11,646 bases of DNA from Chloroflexota bacterium (GTDB taxonomy: Bacteria > Chloroflexota > Dehalococcoidia > UBA2979), in contig VGPB01000046.1 of assembly GCA_016875695.1 (NCBI GenBank), forward strand, positions 1 to 11,646, given 5' to 3'. Below are positions 1 through 5,489 of this stretch, piece by piece (position 1 is the stretch's first letter; each line of letters starts with the position of its first letter). The translations under genes and the position numbers were made by a program. The notes under the pieces were generated by a model. It ran no database searches and was not told the DNA's origin. It saw nothing but the letters and a program-made list of their open reading frames with translations.

Positions 1-60
1 CGCCAGCGCCCCCGCGAGGGCCAACGCGCGCCGCGTCCAGCGCGCGCGACCGCGCAGCGC

Positions 61-86
61 TACGCTGGTTGCGGCGCGCGAGGAGG
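61..86 (+). promoter_or_regulatory. Possible -10 box and Shine-Dalgarno of the first phosphoesterase gene
   Basis: TACGCT at 61-66 resembles the -10 boxes seen before the PAC2 gene (TATGCT) and pyrR (TACCCT). A transcript starting near 72-73 would carry a full AGGAGG at 81-86. The Shine-Dalgarno sequence ends 7 nt before position 94, which is ideal for a start there. No convincing -35 hexamer is visible. The Shine-Dalgarno call is firm as a sequence match; the promoter call is inference. Confidence 0.35.
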
Positions 87-93
87 CCGGCCG

Positions 94-612
94 GTCCGCA
101 TCGGGTTGCTTTCGGATACACACCTCGTCGAGCCGGAGAAGCTCTGGCCCGAGATCTTCCGTGCCTTCGCCGGCGTCGACCTCATCCTCCATGCCGGCGA
201 CATCATGTTCCCGGCCGTGCTCGACGCGCTCGAGCAGCTGGCGCCCGTGCTCGCCGCCGAGGGCAACCACGACTACTACGTGGGCCGCGACCCGCGCGTG
301 AGCCTGCTGCACACGCTGGAGCTCGAAGGCCACTCGCTCGCGCTGCTGCACCAGTTCGAGCCGCTCGACTGGGGCCTCCCGCGCCTCGCGACGAAGTTCC
401 TGCGCGGCGCGCGCCCCGACGTCGTCGTCTACGGCGACTCGCACTTCGAGCAGATCGACGTCCTCGACGGCGCGCTCGTCGTGAACCCGGGCAGCCCCAT
501 CCTCCCGCGCAACATGAGCCCGCGCCTCGGTCACGTCGGCTTCCTCACGCTCGAGCGCGGCGCCCCGCCGCGCGCCGAGCTCGTCCACCTGACCGACTAC
601 TCGCAGTCGTAG
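94..612 (+). CDS. YfcE/MJ0936-type metallophosphoesterase, copy 1, non-standard start codon
   Basis: A single-domain calcineurin-like phosphoesterase of 172 residues, presumably a cytoplasmic hydrolase of phosphodiesters or phosphomonoesters; the substrate is unknown. Visible motifs are SDTH (D8, H10), GD (D36), GNHD (N58), a His after a hydrophobic strand (H86), GDSH (114-117) and NPGS (131-134). They match the order of dimetal ligands in the family. The family's usual GHTH is GDSH here, so one expected His ligand is Asp. By ungapped alignment with the next gene the first codon is GTC at 94, seven nt after AGGAGG. The nearest permitted start, TTG at 106, is 19 nt from that site and would delete the first beta strand. 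The start is therefore either a true near-cognate codon or a base error for GTG. The frame stays open to the window edge, but that stretch is Arg/Pro-rich with no family similarity. It is separated from copy 2 by 12 nt. Confidence 0.88.
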   Translation, partial: VRIGLLSDTHLVEPEKLWPEIFRAFAGVDLILHAGDIMFPAVLDALEQLAPVLAAEGNHDYYVGRDPRVSLLHTLELEGHSLALLHQFEPLDWGLPRLATKFLRGARPDVVVYGDSHFEQIDVLDGALVVNPGSPILPRNMSPRLGHVGFLTLERGAPPRAELVHLTDYSQS

Positions 613-624
613 CCCGAGGCCTGC

Positions 625-1164
625 ATGCGCATCGGCCTGCTCTCCGACACCCACGTGCCAGAGGCGCCCCACCTCTGGGACGAGATCTTCCACGCCTTCG
701 CCGGCGTCGACCTGATCATGCACGGCGGCGACATCGTCGTGCCGCGCGTGCTCGACGCCCTCGAGCGCGTCGCGCCGGTGCTCGCCGCGCAGGGCAACCA
801 CGACCTGCACATCGTCGACGACCCGCGCGTGCGTCCCCTCCACCTCGTCGAGCTCGAAAGCCACCTCGTCGCGCTCACCCACCGCTTCGAGCCGCTCACC
901 GACCCGCTCGCGACGCTCAGCCACCACTACCTGGACGGCGCGCGCCCCGCGGCCGTCGTCTACGGCGACTCCCACGTCGAGCGCATCGACCTGCTCGAGG
1001 GCGTGCTGTGCGTGAACCCCGGGAGCGCCACGTTGCCGCGCAACATGAGCCCGCGGCTCGGCCACGTCGCGTTCCTCACGCTCGAACGCGGGGCGGCCCC
1101 GCGCGCCGAGATCGTGCACCTGTCCGCGTTCACCCTGCATCCGCACGGCTCATCGGCGGGCTGA
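625..1164 (+). CDS. YfcE/MJ0936-type metallophosphoesterase, copy 2
   Basis: A 179-residue paralogue of the preceding gene. It aligns without gaps over about 168 residues with roughly two thirds identity by eye. The block from NPGS to VHL near the C terminus is almost identical. Motifs sit at the same positions: SDTH (7-10), D36, GNHD (57-60), H86, GDSH (114-117) and NPGS (131-134). It shares the Asp-for-His change in the GHTH motif, so that change predates the duplication or is selected. The ATG is preceded by a short GAGG at 616-619, and the N terminus MRIGLLSDTH is typical of the family. The C-terminal tail (about residues 171-179) has no counterpart in copy 1. It is probably co-transcribed with copy 1. 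The two copies may differ in substrate or form a heterodimer; the sequence does not say which. Confidence 0.93.
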   Translation: MRIGLLSDTHVPEAPHLWDEIFHAFAGVDLIMHGGDIVVPRVLDALERVAPVLAAQGNHDLHIVDDPRVRPLHLVELESHLVALTHRFEPLTDPLATLSHHYLDGARPAAVVYGDSHVERIDLLEGVLCVNPGSATLPRNMSPRLGHVAFLTLERGAAPRAEIVHLSAFTLHPHGSSAG

Positions 1165-1226
1165 CGCGCTCCCCGCGCGTGGGCCTGTCGTGCCGCCCGC
1201 ACGGTGCGACCGGCTGTCCAACGGAT

Positions 1227-1241
1227 TATGCTGGTGCCATG
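1227..1241 (+). promoter_or_regulatory. Candidate leaderless promoter of the PAC2 gene
   Basis: TATGCT (1227-1232) is a near-consensus -10 box whose last base lies 7 nt before the A of the ATG at 1239. That is the usual distance from a -10 box to a transcription start, so the mRNA would begin at or next to the start codon. There is no Shine-Dalgarno sequence before this ATG. A -35 is not clear; GTGCGA at 1204-1209 has correct spacing but a poor match. A GC-rich inverted repeat (CGTGC at 1189-1193, GCACG at 1199-1203) overlaps the -35 zone and might be an operator or only a weak hairpin. Confidence 0.4.
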
Positions 1242-2132
1242 AGTGACCTGCGCGTGGACGGACATCCGGAGCTGCAGCGGCCGATCCTGCTCACCGCGTG
1301 GGCGGGCTGGAACGATGCCGGCGAGTCCGCAAGCGGCGCCGTGCGCTTCGTGCTCCGCCGCTGGCGCGAGCCCGTGTTCGCCAGCATCGACCCCGACCCC
1401 TTCTACGACTTCACGCAGACACGCCCGCGCGTGCGCCTAGACAACGGCCAGCGGGTGCTGGACTGGCCCACGAACAACTTCACCGCCCACCACCGCGACG
1501 GCGACCCGCCAGACCTGATCCTGCTCAGCGGCGTCGAGCCGCACCTCGCCTGGCGCACTTATACCGAGAACATCCTTGAGCTGTGCCGCGCCTTCGACGT
1601 GCGCGCCGTCGTCACGCTCGGCGCGCTGCTCGCCGAGGTCAGCCACGCACGGCCGGTCCGCGTCACCGGCTCCTCGGAGGACCCGGAGCTGCGCCGCCTG
1701 CTCGACCTGCCTGCGCCGCAGCCGGGCGGCTATCAGGGCCCCACCGGCATCGTCGGCGTGCTCAACAACGCCGTGCGCGACGCCGGCCTGCCCATCGCCT
1801 CGATCTGGGCGAGCGTCCCGCACTACGTCAACGCTTCGCCCAACCCCAAGGGCACGCTCGCGCTGCTCCAGCAGCTCAACCGCGGCCTCGACCTCAAGCT
1901 GCGCCTGCACGACCTCGAAGTGTTCGTCGCGCGCTTCGACGCCCAGGTCGCCGCCGAAGTCGCCAAAAACCCCGAGATGGCGGACTACGCCCGCCGCCTC
2001 GAGGAAGCGCAGGACTCCGAAGAGCCCGAGCTCGCCCCCGCCGCCGAGGACACCGAGGAGCTGCCCGACGCCAGCTCCATGGTCGAGGACCTCGAGCGCT
2101 TCCTGCGCGAGCAGCGCCGTGACGACCGCTGA
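1239..2132 (+). CDS. PAC2-family (proteasome-assembly-chaperone-like) protein
   Basis: A 297-residue member of the PAC2 family, named for the eukaryotic proteasome assembly chaperone 2 and widespread in actinobacteria and some other high-GC bacteria. Its bacterial role is unsettled and no enzymatic activity can be assigned. Family hallmarks seen are LLTAWAGWNDAGESA (17-31), GVEPHLAW (98-105), TLGALLAEVSHARP (126-139) and GYQGPTGIVGVLNN (164-177), then SVPHY (192-196). The globular domain ends near residue 250. After it come an acidic Glu/Ala/Pro-rich linker (about 258-277) and a short charged helix at the C terminus, suggesting a flexible tail. No signal peptide or membrane segment is seen. 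The ATG at 1239 starts the conserved N terminus. The same frame stays open upstream, but only as an Arg/Pro-rich shadow of the phosphoesterase genes. No proteasome gene is in the window. Confidence 0.9.
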   Translation: MSDLRVDGHPELQRPILLTAWAGWNDAGESASGAVRFVLRRWREPVFASIDPDPFYDFTQTRPRVRLDNGQRVLDWPTNNFTAHHRDGDPPDLILLSGVEPHLAWRTYTENILELCRAFDVRAVVTLGALLAEVSHARPVRVTGSSEDPELRRLLDLPAPQPGGYQGPTGIVGVLNNAVRDAGLPIASIWASVPHYVNASPNPKGTLALLQQLNRGLDLKLRLHDLEVFVARFDAQVAAEVAKNPEMADYARRLEEAQDSEEPELAPAAEDTEELPDASSMVEDLERFLREQRRDDR

Positions 2133-2158
2133 GCAACCGCTCCTTCCCCGGGACGCGT

Positions 2159-2319
2159 GGTCTGGTGCCTTCGGGGGTCGGCGCTCCGAGGGGCGTTGTC
2201 ACCCAAGCTCACCGGGGAGCGCGATGGTCATTAGCTCCTCGCATCAGAACGGGCGGGCGGGTGGGCCAGCCGGCGCGCAGGGCCGCCATTCGCTCCCACG
2301 CCTCAGGTGGTGCCGGACC
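2159..2319 (+). ncRNA. Possible structured RNA or regulatory region of unknown class
   Basis: This gene-free stretch has a long-range helix. Positions 2159-2169 pair without interruption with 2309-2319 (11 pairs, three of them G-U). After one mismatch the helix continues through 2171-2178 with 2300-2307, again with one mismatch. Inside, GCGCTCC (2181-2187) can pair with GGAGCGC (2216-2222). The competing hairpin CGGGGAGC (2213-2220) with GCTCCTCG (2234-2241) uses the same GGAGC, so the two folds exclude each other. Size and long closing stem are reminiscent of 6S-type RNAs, but I recognise no class-defining motif, no clear promoter and no terminator. In DNA this GC-rich some pairing is expected by chance, and the region may simply be the 3' untranslated part of the PAC2 transcript. 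The flanks 2133-2158 and 2320-2357 show nothing recognisable. Confidence 0.27.
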
Positions 2320-2357
2320 CGCCATCCCCGACGACCGCCGCTCGCCGCACCGGCCGC

Positions 2358-2386
2358 ATGACCGCACCGCCCGGCGGTGCTACCCT
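2358..2386 (+). promoter_or_regulatory. pyr operon promoter
   Basis: A -35 element ATGACC (2358-2363; four of six TTGACA bases) is followed by exactly 17 bp and a -10 element TACCCT (2381-2386) with the essential first T, A and last T. TG at 2378-2379 makes it an extended -10. Transcription would start near 2392-2394, about 20 nt before the PyrR-binding hairpin. That is the expected order for a pyr leader. This is pattern matching only; the start site is not measured. Confidence 0.55.
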
Positions 2387-2411
2387 CTTCAGGCGAACCC
2401 TAGCGCGCGTG

Positions 2412-2446
2412 TCTTTAAGTCCGACCCCGCGAGGTCGGGAAGGGAC
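2412..2446 (+). promoter_or_regulatory. PyrR-binding RNA element in the pyr leader
   Basis: The transcript here has the features of the PyrR-binding loop: UCUUUAA, then GUCC (2419-2422), a GACC stem (2423-2426), the hexaloop CCGCGA (2427-2432), GGUC (2433-2436), the purine internal loop GGGAAG (2437-2442) and GGAC (2443-2446) closing on GUCC. The family loop pattern is CNGNGA followed by a purine, with an AAGG-type internal loop on the 3' side. Both are present. It lies directly upstream of pyrR. PyrR bound to UMP or UTP is known to hold this hairpin. Here the hairpin contains AAGGGA (2440-2445), the Shine-Dalgarno sequence of the following leader ORF, so binding would hide a ribosome-binding site. 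No U-run terminator follows, which argues against classical attenuation. Confidence 0.8.
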
Positions 2447-2451
2447 GCCGG

Positions 2452-2538
2452 ATGCACACTCGCCCCACCGCCGCGCGCCTGCGCGCGCCCGCCAGCACCG
2501 CTCACGCAGCTTCCCGCTCGGAGGCGCCCCGTGCCTGA
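2452..2538 (+). CDS. Leader ORF of the pyr operon (28 codons), coupled to pyrR
   Basis: A short ORF begins at ATG 2452, six nt after AAGGGA (2440-2445), and ends at TGA 2536-2538. It overlaps the pyrR start (GTG 2531) by 8 nt. The 28-residue product begins MHTRPTAARL and is rich in Arg, Ala, Pro and His with no recognisable domain, so the act of translating it is likelier to matter than the peptide. Its ribosome-binding site sits in the PyrR hairpin, making it the first translated site on the mRNA and the natural target of PyrR. Ribosomes finishing at 2538 would be placed on the pyrR start and could open any structure there. Support is the Shine-Dalgarno sequence, spacing and overlap; there is no direct proof of translation. 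Confidence 0.5.
   Translation: MHTRPTAARLRAPASTAHAASRSEAPRA
2520..2524 (+). promoter_or_regulatory. Shine-Dalgarno of pyrR
   Basis: GGAGG lies six nt before the GTG at 2531 and fixes that codon as the pyrR start, although the frame stays open far upstream without a homologous sequence. AGGCGC (2522-2527), which overlaps this site, is complementary to GCGCCT at 2475-2480 inside the leader ORF, so the site may be partly masked unless the leader is being translated. That masking is inference. Confidence 0.65.
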
Positions 2539-3100
2539 GCGCACGCTCGGCGCGCGCGAGGGCGCCTCGGGGCTCCTGCTCGACGCCACCGGCGTGCGCC
2601 GCACCCTCACCCGCCTCGCCCACGAGATCGTGGAGCGCAACGGCGGCACCGCGGACCTCGTGCTCGTCGGCATCCAGCGCCGTGGCGTCGCCATCGCGCA
2701 CCGCCTCGCCAACGTCATCGCGAGCTTCGAGGAGGAGCGCCCCCCGGTCGGCGCGCTCGACATCACCCTCCACCGCGACGACCTCACCGCGCGCGGCCTG
2801 CTCACCCAGACCCGCCCCACCGACATCCCCAACGTCGAGGCGCGCAACGTCGTGCTCGTGGACGACGTGCTCTACACCGGCCGCACCGTGCGCGCCGCGC
2901 TCGACGCGCTGAACGACTACGGCCGCCCGCGCCTGGTGCGCCTCGCCGTGCTTGTCGACCGCGGCCACCGCGAGCTGCCGATCCGCGCCGACTTCGTCGG
3001 CAAGAACGCCCCCACCGCGCCCGGCGACGACGTGCAGGTACGCATCACCGAGGAGGACGGCACCGACGCCGTCATCGTACTCGGCGGGAGCGCCCGATGA
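2531..3100 (+). CDS. pyrR: PyrR, bifunctional pyr regulator and uracil phosphoribosyltransferase
   Basis: PyrR binds pyr mRNA when UMP or UTP is abundant, and in many bacteria also converts uracil and PRPP to UMP. The 189-residue product (the family is near 180) is a type I phosphoribosyltransferase. The strand-turn GIQRRGVAIA is at 47-56, the family signature VGALDITLHRDDLT at 73-86 and the PRPP-binding motif VVLVDDVLYTGRT at 107-119. LVDRGHRELPIRADFVGKN (141-159) is typical of PyrR rather than of other phosphoribosyltransferases. The GTG start is chosen from the Shine-Dalgarno sequence six nt upstream and because similarity begins a few residues later. A PyrR-binding hairpin lies in its own leader, so autoregulation is expected. 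Its stop codon overlaps the pyrB start as ATGA. Confidence 0.96.
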   Translation: MPERTLGAREGASGLLLDATGVRRTLTRLAHEIVERNGGTADLVLVGIQRRGVAIAHRLANVIASFEEERPPVGALDITLHRDDLTARGLLTQTRPTDIPNVEARNVVLVDDVLYTGRTVRAALDALNDYGRPRLVRLAVLVDRGHRELPIRADFVGKNAPTAPGDDVQVRITEEDGTDAVIVLGGSAR

Positions 3101-4146
3101 CCGCCGCCCGCATCGAGGCCCCGGCCGCCGCCCCGGAGGTCGCCACCTGGCAGCACCGCCACGTGCTCGACCTCGACGACTTCACGCGCGCCGAGATCGA
3201 GACCGTGCTCGACCTCGCCGACCGCATGCGCGAGGTGCTGGACCGCCGCATCGCGCGCGTGCCCGCGCTGCGCGGCTACACCGTCATGAACCTCTTTTAC
3301 GAGGCGTCCACGCGCACGCGCGCCTCCTTCGAGCTCGCCGGCAAGGTGCTCGGCGCCGACGTGATCAGCCTCAGCGCCACCCAGGCGTCCGTGCAGAAGG
3401 GCGAGTCGCTGATCGACACCGCGCGCACGCTGCGCGCCATCGGCGCCGACGTGATCGTCATGCGCCACGCCGCCTCCGGCGCGCCCTACCTCGCCGCGCG
3501 CCACACCGACGCCGCGATCGTGAACGCCGGCGACGGCGCGCACGCGCACCCCACCCAAGCGCTGCTGGACCTGTACACCATGCGCAGGCATTTCGACAGC
3601 CTCGAGGGCAAGCGCGTGGTGCTCGTCGGCGACATCGCCCACTCGCGCGTCGCGCGCTCCGACCTGTGGGGCCTCGCCGCGATGGGCGCCGAGGTCGTCG
3701 TATGCGGCCCGCCGACGCTGCTGCCGCGCGGCCTGCGCGCCGCCGACCGCCCCCCGCACGCCGCCGCCGCGCTCCCCGCCGTCGAGGTCGAGACCGACAT
3801 CGACCACGCGATCGCGGGCGCTCACGTCGTGATCGCGCTGCGCCTGCAGAGCGAGCGCCAGCAGGGCGGCCTGTTGCCCTCGTTGCACGAGTACGCCGCG
3901 CTCTACCAGGTCACCGCTGCCCGCCTCGCGCGCGCGCACCCGGACCACCTGCTCATGCACCCGGGTCCTAAGAACGAGGGCATCGAAATCGCCGGCGACG
4001 TCGCCACCGGCGCGCACTCGATCATCGAGGAGCAGGTCACCAACGGCGTCGCGGTGCGCATGGCGCTGCTCTACCTGCTCGCCGGACAGGGCACGCGCCC
4101 CGCGCCGCCCACTCTCGCGCGCACCGACGCCGAGGCCGCGCGATGA
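3097..4146 (+). CDS. pyrB: Aspartate carbamoyltransferase catalytic subunit
   Basis: Catalyses carbamoyl phosphate plus L-aspartate to N-carbamoyl-L-aspartate, the committed step of pyrimidine synthesis. The 349-residue protein has the carbamoyl-phosphate site STRTR (71-75), a QKGES loop (100-104), a MRHAASG segment (122-128), NAGDGAHAHPTQALLDLY (143-160), the domain-2 motif VGDIAHSRVARS (177-188), the aspartate-binding RLQSER (249-254) and HPGPKNEGIEI (288-298). The last reads NEG where many relatives have NRG. Residues 1-15 and about 332-349 are Ala/Pro-rich extensions. No regulatory pyrI is nearby, as in class B/C enzymes. It may assemble with dihydroorotase encoded next door, a known arrangement in some bacteria but not demonstrable here. 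A GGGAG (3086-3090) supports the ATG, and 4-nt overlaps couple it to both neighbours. Confidence 0.97.
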   Translation: MTAARIEAPAAAPEVATWQHRHVLDLDDFTRAEIETVLDLADRMREVLDRRIARVPALRGYTVMNLFYEASTRTRASFELAGKVLGADVISLSATQASVQKGESLIDTARTLRAIGADVIVMRHAASGAPYLAARHTDAAIVNAGDGAHAHPTQALLDLYTMRRHFDSLEGKRVVLVGDIAHSRVARSDLWGLAAMGAEVVVCGPPTLLPRGLRAADRPPHAAAALPAVEVETDIDHAIAGAHVVIALRLQSERQQGGLLPSLHEYAALYQVTAARLARAHPDHLLMHPGPKNEGIEIAGDVATGAHSIIEEQVTNGVAVRMALLYLLAGQGTRPAPPTLARTDAEAAR

Positions 4147-5489
4147 CCACGCTCGCTATCCACAACGCCCGCGTCATCGACCCCGCGCTCGGCCGCGACG
4201 GCATCGCGGACGTCGTCATCGTCAACGGCCGCATCGCCCGCGTCGGCCCCAACGAGGGCGACGCAGTGCTCGACGCCGACCGCATCGACGCGACTGGCCT
4301 CGTCGTCGCGCCGGGCTTCGTCGATCTGCACGTGCACCTGCGCGAACCCGGCTTCGAGCACAAGGAGACGATCGCGTCCGGGACGCTCGCAGCCGCGCGC
4401 GGCGGCTTCACCACCGTGTGCGCCATGCCGAACACGCTACCGCCGCTCGACAGCCGCCCCGCCGTCGAGTCCGTGCTGCGCGAGGCGCAGCTGAGCGCTC
4501 GCGTGCGCGTGCTGCCCGTGGGCTGCATCACGCGCGGCCGCGCCGGCAAGGAGCTCGCCCCCGCCGGCGAGCTTGCGCGCGCCGGCGTCGTCGCGCTCTC
4601 CGACGACGGCGACGCCGTAGGCGACGCGAGCCTGATGCGCCACGCGCTCGAGTACTCGACGGTGTTCGACCTCCCCGTTGCGCAGCACTGCGAGGACCCC
4701 GCGCTCGTCCACGACGGCCACATGCACGAGGGCTGGGTCGCGACGCGCCTCGGCCTGCGTGGCCGCCCCGCCAGCGCCGAGGAGACGCTCGTCGCGCGCG
4801 ACATCGCGCTCGCCGAGCTCGCCGGCGCGCATCTGCACGTGCAACACGTCTCCACCGCCGGCTCCGTCGCGCTCATCCGCGCCGCCCGTGCGCGCGGCGC
4901 GCGCGTCACCGCCGAGGTCACCCCGCACCACATCACGCTCACGCACGAGGAAGTCGCCTTCGGTCCCGAACGCGACTACACGCGCATCGCCTACCACGCC
5001 AACGCGAAGGTGAACCCTCCGCTGCGCGAGCAGTCCGACGTCGACGCCTGCATCGCCGCTCTGCGCGACGGCGTGATCAACGCCATCGCCACCGACCACG
5101 CGCCGCACGCCGCCAGCGACAAGGAGATCGAGTTCACGCTCGCGTCCGCCGGCATCAGCGGTCTGGAGACCGCCTTCGGGCTCGCGATGACGCTCGTGCA
5201 CGCCGGCGCGCTCACGCTGCCAGCGCTCATCGAGCGGCTGACCGCGGGCCCCGTGCGCGCCTGGCGCCTCGACCGCCAGCCCGCGCTCGCAGGCCTCGGC
5301 ACCCTCGCCCCGGGCGCGCCCGGCGACGTGGTCCTGCTCGACCCCGACGCTCCCTGGACCGTCGACCCCGCGGCCTTCGCGTCGATGGGCCGGAACACCC
5401 CCATCGCCGGCCGCCGCCTCACCGGCCGCGTCGTCGCCACCATCGCTTGCGGCCGCGTGCTCCACGCCCTCGAGGGACTCGCCGTATGA
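4143..5489 (+). CDS. pyrC: Dihydroorotase, type I
   Basis: Catalyses reversible ring closure of N-carbamoyl-L-aspartate to dihydroorotate. The 448-residue amidohydrolase has metal ligands in DLHVHLREPG (H63, H65), QHCED (H182), VQHVST (H235) and TDHAPH (D318). An Asp in SDDG (154-155) stands where type I enzymes use an acidic bridging ligand instead of a carboxylated lysine. MPNT (95-98) and NPPLR (291-295) are substrate-binding motifs of this class. The C-terminal part returns to the small beta domain (LAPGAPGDVVLLD), typical of complete enzymes, so this is not one of the inactive pyrC' pseudoenzymes. A GAGG at 4132-4135 lies seven nt before the ATG. It overlaps pyrB and carA by ATGA, consistent with tight translational coupling and roughly equal synthesis. 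Confidence 0.97.
   Translation: MTTLAIHNARVIDPALGRDGIADVVIVNGRIARVGPNEGDAVLDADRIDATGLVVAPGFVDLHVHLREPGFEHKETIASGTLAAARGGFTTVCAMPNTLPPLDSRPAVESVLREAQLSARVRVLPVGCITRGRAGKELAPAGELARAGVVALSDDGDAVGDASLMRHALEYSTVFDLPVAQHCEDPALVHDGHMHEGWVATRLGLRGRPASAEETLVARDIALAELAGAHLHVQHVSTAGSVALIRAARARGARVTAEVTPHHITLTHEEVAFGPERDYTRIAYHANAKVNPPLREQSDVDACIAALRDGVINAIATDHAPHAASDKEIEFTLASAGISGLETAFGLAMTLVHAGALTLPALIERLTAGPVRAWRLDRQPALAGLGTLAPGAPGDVVLLDPDAPWTVDPAAFASMGRNTPIAGRRLTGRVVATIACGRVLHALEGLAV

Noticed and set aside
1..123. Minus-strand open frame starting at GTG 123 and running off the left edge, with a Leu/Ala-rich stretch after several Arg that resembles a membrane-protein N terminus
   Set aside because: Only 41 codons are visible, it overlaps the well-supported phosphoesterase start, and no Shine-Dalgarno sequence or homology can be seen. 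A divergent gene upstream is possible, but the window cannot support it.
69..1238. Long + strand open frame upstream of and continuous with the PAC2 gene
   Set aside because: The translation is Arg/Pro/Ala-rich and low complexity, and lies out of frame over two real phosphoesterase genes. It is a GC-rich shadow, and the conserved PAC2 N terminus begins at ATG 1239.
2133..2357. tRNA, TPP or cobalamin riboswitch, small SRP RNA or tmRNA in the gene-free block
   Set aside because: None of the hallmark sequences (T-loop, CTGAGA/ACCTGA, GCCACTG, the SRP tip loop) are present. Only long-range pairing remains, which is reported separately.
2473..2486. GC hairpin in the pyr leader as an intrinsic terminator
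   Set aside because: The stem is only five base pairs with a 4-nt loop and is not followed by a U-run. It does not support transcription attenuation.
3958..3990. NEG instead of NRG in the HPGP segment of PyrB as an inactivating change
   Set aside because: This position varies among aspartate carbamoyltransferases and the catalytic STRTR, HPTQ and RxQxER motifs are intact. It is likely a lineage variant.
2917..4017. Long minus-strand open frame opposite pyrB (similar ones lie opposite pyrC, 4437-5492, and carB/HAD, 10316-11395)
   Set aside because: These arise because third positions are almost all G/C, which removes stops on the opposite strand. The translations have no motifs, while the + strand genes carry complete catalytic signatures.
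4418..5485. N-terminal extension of carA overlapping pyrC
   Set aside because: The upstream part is Arg-rich shadow of pyrC. CarA similarity begins just after ATG 5486, which has its own Shine-Dalgarno sequence and an ATGA overlap.
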